In this document: one piece after another, positions 1-6,500 of the stretch
Numbering within the stretch: position 1 is the stretch's first letter
Layout: each line of letters opens with the position of its first letter
Assembly: GCA_023265495.1 (NCBI GenBank)
Contig: JAHFTP010000007.1
Coordinates: 1 to 21,596 of the forward strand
Source of the DNA: Chlamydiota bacterium
GTDB lineage: Bacteria; Chlamydiota; Chlamydiia; Chlamydiales; Rhabdochlamydiaceae
DNA: 21,596 nucleotides
Direction of reading: 5' to 3'
The notes under the pieces: generated by a model
The model's input: the letters and a program-made list of their open reading frames with translations, nothing else
Databases searched by the model: none
What the model was told of the DNA's origin: nothing
Translations under genes and position numbers: made by a program

Positions 1-675
1 AAGCAAGCCTACGACCTTGCCGTCTCCGGCATTGCCATAGAGCCGAAAGAGCCCCATCTCTACAACCTCAAAGGCAAAGCAGAGGTAGAACTCAGAGAAT
101 ACAACGATGCGCTAGCCTCGTTTACCCAAGCGATAGACTTATATCCCGACTACTTTGACTACTACCTGCAGAGGGGACGCCTTGAATATAAGATGGGAGA
201 TTACACCTTAGCTAAGCTCGACTTAGACAAAAGCAATGAGCTCCTCCCCTCCGCTGACGCCTACTATTTTCTAGGGCAGGTGGCTCTTAAAGAAGGGAAT
301 AACAGCCTTGCGCAGCAATATTTTTCCTATGCAGCGCAGGCAAATAACGCCTCAGGGCAGGCAGCCCGGACGCAGCTAGGAAAAATGCAGGGGTCTTCAG
401 AGAGCCCCCTCTCCGTACAGCCAAGCTGCCGTGGCGGACACCATCTAAAAATGTTGATCACCAACAACAGCCACGTCCCCATCCGAAATATTGAAATGCA
501 AGTAGAGTTTTTCGACTATAAACAAAGGCTGATCTCCAAAGAGACTCTCGTGATCTACGAAACGATCCCTCCCTTTGGCTCCATCAAAAAAACCACTTCT
601 ATCCGCTGTCCCAAGGAGGCGACCTCTTCTCATACAGTAATTACAAGGTACACAAAGGAGCCATCAAAAAAATAA
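1..675 (+). CDS. TPR-repeat protein with C-terminal FxLYD-like beta domain (5' end outside window)
   Basis: The frame is open from the first base of the window to the TAA at 673-675, so the gene starts to the left and 224 residues are visible. The visible N-terminal half (about residues 1-125) is a run of helical pairs with the tetratricopeptide pattern, for example LYNLKGKAEVELREYNDALA and YYFLGQVALKEGNNSLAQQY, about four repeats in all. TPR arrays are protein-binding scaffolds. The last 80 or so residues switch to beta-type sequence (LKMLITNNSHVPIRNIEMQV, then a FFDY motif and PPFGSIKKT). That resembles the FxLYD/DUF3426 group of small Ig-like domains found on secreted or envelope proteins; this part is inference from pattern only. 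No signal peptide can be judged because the N-terminus is missing. The gene converges on the next one. A role as an envelope-associated or secreted scaffold is plausible but unproven. Confidence 0.85.
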   Translation, partial: KQAYDLAVSGIAIEPKEPHLYNLKGKAEVELREYNDALASFTQAIDLYPDYFDYYLQRGRLEYKMGDYTLAKLDLDKSNELLPSADAYYFLGQVALKEGNNSLAQQYFSYAAQANNASGQAARTQLGKMQGSSESPLSVQPSCRGGHHLKMLITNNSHVPIRNIEMQVEFFDYKQRLISKETLVIYETIPPFGSIKKTTSIRCPKEATSSHTVITRYTKEPSKK

Positions 676-722
676 GGGGAAGTAAACGATCGGGATGGGA
701 AAGGAAAACACTGCACACAAAA

Positions 723-751
723 ATGCCCCGGCTGTAAAACAACCGAGGCAT
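723..751 (-). terminator. Rho-independent terminator of the 781-residue gene
   Basis: A hairpin is formed by ATGCC (723-727) plus CGG (729-731) pairing with CCG (743-745) plus GGCAT (747-751), with one C/A mismatch and an 11-base loop. On the minus strand it is followed by a T run (A run at 717-723 on the plus strand). It lies 22 bases past the stop codon of the minus-strand gene ending at 773. The plus-strand side has no T run, so termination of the TPR gene by the same hairpin would be weaker. Confidence 0.65.
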
Positions 752-772
752 ATGAGAAAATGCAAACTATCT

Positions 773-3118
773 CTAGGATTTTCTAGTAACTGTAGGTCTC
801 AGTTTCCCTTCGACTGCAGCCACTACTGCAGCATCTATTTGATTCGATGAAGAAGAACTACGAGGGGTGATAGACGCTAGGAGCGCGGTATTTGCACTCC
901 CCTGTTTTGCTGCCCGTGATCTTACCATCTCTGGCACAAATTCATCTTTACGACGTTGTATACGGTCTTTTAAGTCTCGTATTTGTGTATCAAGACGGAT
1001 CCCTCTTCCTTCACTTGGGCATACTTTCTCCGCATGTGCCAGCACAGCTTCGGCTCCACTGTCAATCCAATCAACCTGTCCAGTAGAAGCATCCATTTTT
1101 AGTGGGGCCCCTAAACAGTTAAAGACAAAGTAGAACATAAAAGCATCCTCTCCGCACAGAAGTGGCATAGAAGGGACGACCCTACCTTCAAAGTCCTCCG
1201 CCGCCAGGTGTGAAAGAATGTCATTCTTCCTTAAAACCTCTAAAAAAACCTTAGCTTCAGTTACATCTTGAGCCGACGGTTCCTCTTGTATAGAGCTTAT
1301 TCTGGCCTCTAGTTTCGTTTTTTCTTCTCGAGCCATCCCCGCAAAGGATGCATTAAAGAACATAGGTTTTGATCTGTCCTCTGATGTCTTGATCCAATCG
1401 TTCATCAAACCCACCCTTTCTCGAAGAATGATTTTTTTGTACCTCTCAGGACAATCTACCTTTCTTCCGAACATATCCTTAACTTCTCCTAACAAGAGAG
1501 TTGTATTCCGTATTGTCATGTTTAGTCCATGACCTAACATTGCGTGATATAAAGGCTGAAGAGCATCAACCCTCTGCTGCAAGTGTGCAATAAGGGGCTC
1601 TAGCTGGGCGCTGTTTGACCCATTTACAGAGGCTCTTAGACCGACTAAGACATCATTTGCATCTTGAAGCATCCATTGTACTCCATACATGAGGCTGTCT
1701 GTTTGATGAGAAGTAACCTCACCACGCTGCATTAACGGCAAAACTTTTCCCTCAAGTTCTATTTGCAATGCCTCTAACCTACTACTTACTAGTACAGCAT
1801 TCGCTACACCATCTACTAGATCTCTCGGGCATCTTTGTACCACAGCTAGATCTGTGATCGAAGCTGCTGCCGGTGCTCGCGAAGAGCTGGAAGAGGAACT
1901 TGACGAAGAAGCCACAGAAGCCCGTGGTTGCGTTGTGGGGGTAACTGGTTTGAGGCTGATAAGAAAACCTCGCTCTTCATTTACAAGAGGAGAAAATAGA
2001 CATACAGCTCTCACAGACCCTAATAAAGGATATCTAGCAAGGGCATCTTTTAGAATATCAGACCCTTTGGAGGTGCCATCTAGAGGCGATGGAAATCTAC
2101 CATCCGGAAGGAAAATCGGAAATTCATAACGTGCTCCTGTTACCAAAGGAACCAACCTGCTTACCATAGAAAGAACTGCTTGTCTTCTAGCCAGCTCCGG
2201 TGATGATGTGCGGTCACTTCCCGCAACTTCTGCTTGCGCACGATCTAAGATTTCTTTGACGTTTTTTTCATGGTTTTCTACGAATGATGCAACGCGTTGA
2301 AGTACTTCACATTTTTCAGCATCTGTCATGATTATGGGCCGGCCATCTTTGTCTAAGGCTTTGCCTAAGAAGACGTTTTCCCCAAATTGAGAATCTGTTG
2401 ATGATGGACCTTTGAGATCATACGCTGCTCCAAAAACTTGCCACTGTATCGGCAGGGGCAACAGATAAAATAATGCCTTTATCACCAATTCGTTGCCGTT
2501 GCTGTCAGTGATCTCTTGTATAATGCGGGAAGGGGTCAAAAGCATTTCTACTGCAAGCGCTTTTTCTCTCATAGTAGCCTGGGGAGGATTGCATCTATCT
2601 GCTTTTTTTTCTGCTGTGTCAACGCAGCAACGGCTTAAAAATGCCCTGCTACCATATTCTTCAATACCTTCAGGTGATCGCTCTACGCGCCAAATATTTC
2701 CAAAAATTGCATTTTTCTTGTCCTGAGGAAGTTTTTTAAATGCTTCCCTTGCCCCTGCTTCGTCACCGTTTCTGTATGCACAAGCCACTTGGACTAAAAC
2801 AAAAAATGGAGAACCTTGCGAGGAACCGGCGCCACTTGTAGGTGCTTGCACGGGAGGAAAGCCGGCTCGAGCTAAAACACCTTCCAATGTTCGCGAAAGA
2901 TTTGTGAGCTCGCCTAAGCAGGATTCCCTAGAGTCCTTGATAGATATAGTCCTTGCACTTTCCTGAGTACTCTCAATACGACTTCGTAGAAAGCTGATCC
3001 GACGATCTGTGTCTGTTGAAGCCAATGCACCCGGCTTGGACAGATCCTTTATCCCTTCACTGATAGCTGAAATTTCTAAGATACACTGAGTTGTTATATC
3101 TACACCACGCGTACTCAT
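773..3118 (-). CDS. Large protein of unknown function with central poly-serine linker
   Basis: A 781-residue open frame starts at ATG 3118 behind a good ribosome site (GAGAGGT on the minus strand, 3123-3129). I do not recognise a family. There is no signal peptide or convincing membrane segment. The protein falls into two mostly helical halves, residues about 1-390 and 425-750, joined by a low-complexity linker (residues 400-420) containing ten consecutive serines encoded by mixed codons. A second short serine run sits near the C-terminus (about residues 755-760). Cysteines are scattered without a metal-binding pattern. The large soluble helical build, low-complexity hinge, unlinked promoter and terminator, and position next to a protease-like giant gene suggest a candidate type III secreted effector. 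That is inference from context and size, not from a motif. Confidence 0.85.
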   Translation of the reverse strand: MSTRGVDITTQCILEISAISEGIKDLSKPGALASTDTDRRISFLRSRIESTQESARTISIKDSRESCLGELTNLSRTLEGVLARAGFPPVQAPTSGAGSSQGSPFFVLVQVACAYRNGDEAGAREAFKKLPQDKKNAIFGNIWRVERSPEGIEEYGSRAFLSRCCVDTAEKKADRCNPPQATMREKALAVEMLLTPSRIIQEITDSNGNELVIKALFYLLPLPIQWQVFGAAYDLKGPSSTDSQFGENVFLGKALDKDGRPIIMTDAEKCEVLQRVASFVENHEKNVKEILDRAQAEVAGSDRTSSPELARRQAVLSMVSRLVPLVTGARYEFPIFLPDGRFPSPLDGTSKGSDILKDALARYPLLGSVRAVCLFSPLVNEERGFLISLKPVTPTTQPRASVASSSSSSSSSSRAPAAASITDLAVVQRCPRDLVDGVANAVLVSSRLEALQIELEGKVLPLMQRGEVTSHQTDSLMYGVQWMLQDANDVLVGLRASVNGSNSAQLEPLIAHLQQRVDALQPLYHAMLGHGLNMTIRNTTLLLGEVKDMFGRKVDCPERYKKIILRERVGLMNDWIKTSEDRSKPMFFNASFAGMAREEKTKLEARISSIQEEPSAQDVTEAKVFLEVLRKNDILSHLAAEDFEGRVVPSMPLLCGEDAFMFYFVFNCLGAPLKMDASTGQVDWIDSGAEAVLAHAEKVCPSEGRGIRLDTQIRDLKDRIQRRKDEFVPEMVRSRAAKQGSANTALLASITPRSSSSSNQIDAAVVAAVEGKLRPTVTRKS

Positions 3119-3513
3119 TTTTACCTCTCAAATTTTTTATTTAGTTGTTATTGTTTTAAATAGTATTGTAACCAATACAGATCATTTTAACAACAGTAGA
3201 TTATTTATATCAATATTAAAATATATACTTTATATCTAATTTATTTGCATAATTATTTGTCTACTATTCATTCAGTAATCGGGGTGGAATGAACCAAAAT
3301 CACAAGTCCATGCATTCTAAGACTCGCAACCATTTGGCGGACAATTATAACCAACTCTTATTCAATTTTTTAAATAGATCTATCAAAAAAAACAGAAAAT
3401 TGATATTATTAATAATAATTTCAAATATTTAAGTGCATTTTAATTTTAAAAAAAATATAATAATAAATATTAACCATAAAATTTATTGCTTTGCTAAAAG
3501 ACCGGAAATATAT
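3119..3513. other. AT-rich divergent intergenic region
   Basis: These 395 bases separate two divergently transcribed large genes. No credible coding frame is present. Most of it is very AT-rich, but bases about 3276-3350 are clearly more GC-rich and hold several short complementary segments: GAATG/CATTC, CCAAA/TTTGG and GTCC/GGAC. An 8-base inverted repeat TCAATTTT/AAAATTGA lies at 3362-3369 and 3396-3403. The promoter of the minus-strand gene is at 3165-3193. For the plus-strand gene only weak candidates are seen: TTGATA at 3400-3405 with AATATT at 3424-3429, or TATAAC at 3346-3351. Confidence 0.6.
3165..3193 (-). promoter_or_regulatory. Putative sigma-70-type promoter for the 781-residue gene, with dyad over the -10
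   Basis: On the minus strand TTGTTA (plus 3188-3193) is followed after exactly 17 bases by TACAAT (plus 3165-3170), 4/6 and 5/6 matches to the consensus. The start codon is about 40 bases beyond the expected transcription start. The -10 lies within a perfect dyad, GTATTG-N4-CAATAC (3163-3178), which could be an operator or chance in AT-rich DNA. Confidence 0.5.
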
Positions 3514-6500
3514 ATGTCAACAATAACACCCTCTACATCAAAGAGTTGCAGACTTGATAAAGAGGAAGTCACACTTAGCCTAAGTGACTTACGTCAATCT
3601 CGTAGAGGAATGCTGGGACGTCGTGTTACGTCCCAAAAACTGAAAGCAGAAGATGGGACGGCTGCGATTACAAAACGAGCTTTATCCTCAGAAGGATCTA
3701 CGCCAAATCGTGTTAAAAAGCCCCCTATACCTCATTTCTCTTACGTTAAACCACGCAAAAAAGAGAGCTCTACAACGCCTATCCCATCCCCGAGTACACA
3801 AGGGCCGATGACTGAAAAGATCATACAAGTGGCTGCAAAAACTCTCCTCCCGCCCTTGCCCGATTTTGACTTGGATACTCCTTATGCCGTACTTATTGTC
3901 CCATCGGATAAAAAAGAACAGGTTACCCAATTGCTGAGCCCCATCTGCGGTATGGAAGAGGATGCTGTGCAAGATGTGGAAGGTTGTATTTGCCTGCGGT
4001 TAGACGTAGAACTAGAGGAACTAGACGGAAGATATTTTGGAAATATATCCAAGATGCTGGAAGGATGTAGATTTCATGAAGATAGCAGAAGGAGCCCTGG
4101 CGCATTGATACGACGTTCCAATGAGGCGACAAGCTACTTTAGCAAGGTAACTTCTCCCCCCGTTCCCCTGCCAAAGGAGCTTATCCCCGAGGATGGCATG
4201 CTTCCCCTTAGCCAATCCATTCCGCCGGATGGCAGCCTGGCTGCAATCGAAAGGGAAATCCTCCAAAAGACTTTATCCACCTATGAAGGAATCTGTATAG
4301 GAGAATCTCATATAGACCTCTCCCCCAAACGATTTCTGATGGAACACATGTCCTTTTTGCTGGAGCAAGGCGTCACCACTTTATATGTGGAATTCTTATT
4401 TTATGGCCCCAATCTAAAGAAATGGGAAGCCTATAACAGATCTCCTCCCGGCACTCCGATCCCTGCCGTTTTTAGGGCCTACTTAGATCTCATAGATAGC
4501 GGCCAAAACCTTGTAAGAGAAGCCTCTAATACGTGCGTGCTACAAGCAGCACACGATGCCGGTATCCGCATTGTCCCTATCGATACACGTAGAACTTACC
4601 CATACAGTTTGTTTTCTGTCAGTTCTATGCAATATTTAGAAACGCCATCAAATTTTTTTTTCACATCTGAGGAATACAAAAAAACGAGAGAGAACCCGGC
4701 CTGGGATTACAGCTGGGGTCATACCCGAATCATACAGATGAACTACGACGCACTGCGCATTATCCAAAATGATCGACAGAGGGGAGCTACGGGGAAATAT
4801 GTAGTTTGGGCTGGTGGCGATCATATTATTCAGGCCAAACCCCAAGAACCGGGCCTAGCCAGCCTCTTGCAAATCCCGGCTTTCGACCTGTGGGACTCGA
4901 GCCATTCTCATGGGGAGAATTCTGTCATCACCTTGCAACAGCCCCCATCTTCCGATGATGTCGCACACGTCACAATAGAGAGAAGTTTCATGCACGACAT
5001 GGCCATGGGGACTCCCGAAGAAAAAGCTGCTTGGCAGTTTTATCTAGACGACAGAAAAGGCCTCTTATCCTCTATGGCATCGGAAGAAAAGAGAAGGCAA
5101 GTTTTCTCTCTTATACAAGCCTTATACAAAACATCCTCATCTCCGTTTCTTATCGCATTGTTGCGACGAGAATATTCTGTTCTACTACGCTTGAGATATT
5201 CCAAGCAGGCATGGAGATCTAACCAGCAACTGTCTCATGATTATGTAGATAGCCCACTGACAACGGATATTTGTGAGAGACTCAACGCAAGAGCTCCTGC
5301 CTCAACATCTTTTCATCCGGAAAAACTCTCTCCCTTCTTACATGATGGCGCCTGCACTGCTCTGTCTATGAATTTTGCCATGCGCTACCTTGTACTAGCT
5401 TTTACCCAAGCTTTTGAAGAAGAAGATTCTCTCATGAGTTTCATCCAGTTTCACTTTGGCTCTTTTTACGAATTCTGCGCTGCGCAAGCTGCTCTAAACA
5501 CGTTAGAGAAACAAGGGGAAGAGAGCTCCGACTTCCTCAAAGATAAAGCAGAAGCCATCGTCTCCCTCTATGGACAAACAATCTCCTATGCTTCTCCTAG
5601 CATTGACTTGGAAGACGATTGCTCTCTAGCCACTTTCCGAGAGATTATGCTTACACTACCTGATGGGGTGTTTTTTCTGCGCTCCATTTTACCTGCAGAC
5701 AATGCAAAAGGCGAGGAACATGGACATTCGGCAATCTTGGTGAAAAAAGGATCTGCCACGTATTTTTACGACCCTAACTACGGATTGGAGAAATTAGATA
5801 AAAAGTGGAGCAAAGCCGTAAAAAAAATCTATCACCATATCTTCAACTCCCATCTCCAATTCCACACTCCCATTCTCCGCATCTATCAGCTGGAGGGCAC
5901 GTGCGAGAGAGCTTGTATACCAAACTTGCCTATAAAACTGCCTCAAGCAGCATCTTCTACAGAGCCTAGCGTATTAGACCACCTTTGTTCCTGGTTCCCT
6001 GAGGAGATGGACATACTCGCCAAAAAGGGGGTGACACAGGATGATTTGGCCGGCTGTCCGCTCTCTCTTATCCCCTTCATCCTCCATGAAGCACGGGGTA
6101 TCGCGCGTGCAGTAGAAGAGGGGATCCCTTTTTCAGACTTATTTTTACCAGACTCTCTTTTTTCTCAATCGACATGTCGATTATCCGATATCCATACAAT
6201 CATCGGTTTGCACAAAGCAGGGATCTCCTTTCGCGAGCTCACCTCTTACCCCCTTCCTATACAACAAGCAATTGTACAGTCCGCCTTACCCATTACTGAC
6301 CTGGAAACCAAGGGAGCTGCTTGGAGAGACATCCTAACAGAACCGGCATTGTTAACACTGCTTGAAAAGACGCATCCCCGCGATTTTGCATCTATTATTT
6401 CTCTATGGAAAGAAGGTGTCCCTCTGCAAGATTTAGTCGACATCGACATACAAGATGTCTCCTATATCGAACCCATTGCCCTCTTAAACAAAGCAGGAAT

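Noticed and set aside
1854..1930. Serine-run DNA as a slippage or phase-variation tract
   Set aside because: The serines are encoded by mixed codons and there is no simple-sequence DNA repeat.
3433..3513. GTG start giving 27 extra residues on the giant protein
   Set aside because: The extra segment is Asn/Ile/Lys-rich sequence from AT-rich spacer DNA, with no ribosome site. ATG 3514 gives an MST start like that of the neighbouring minus-strand gene.
5236..5913. SseI/PMT C3-type glutamine deamidase as identity of the papain-like domain
   Set aside because: The His-Asp distance fits, but the Cys-His distance of 124 is far from the roughly 40 of the deamidases and close to YopT and AvrPphB.
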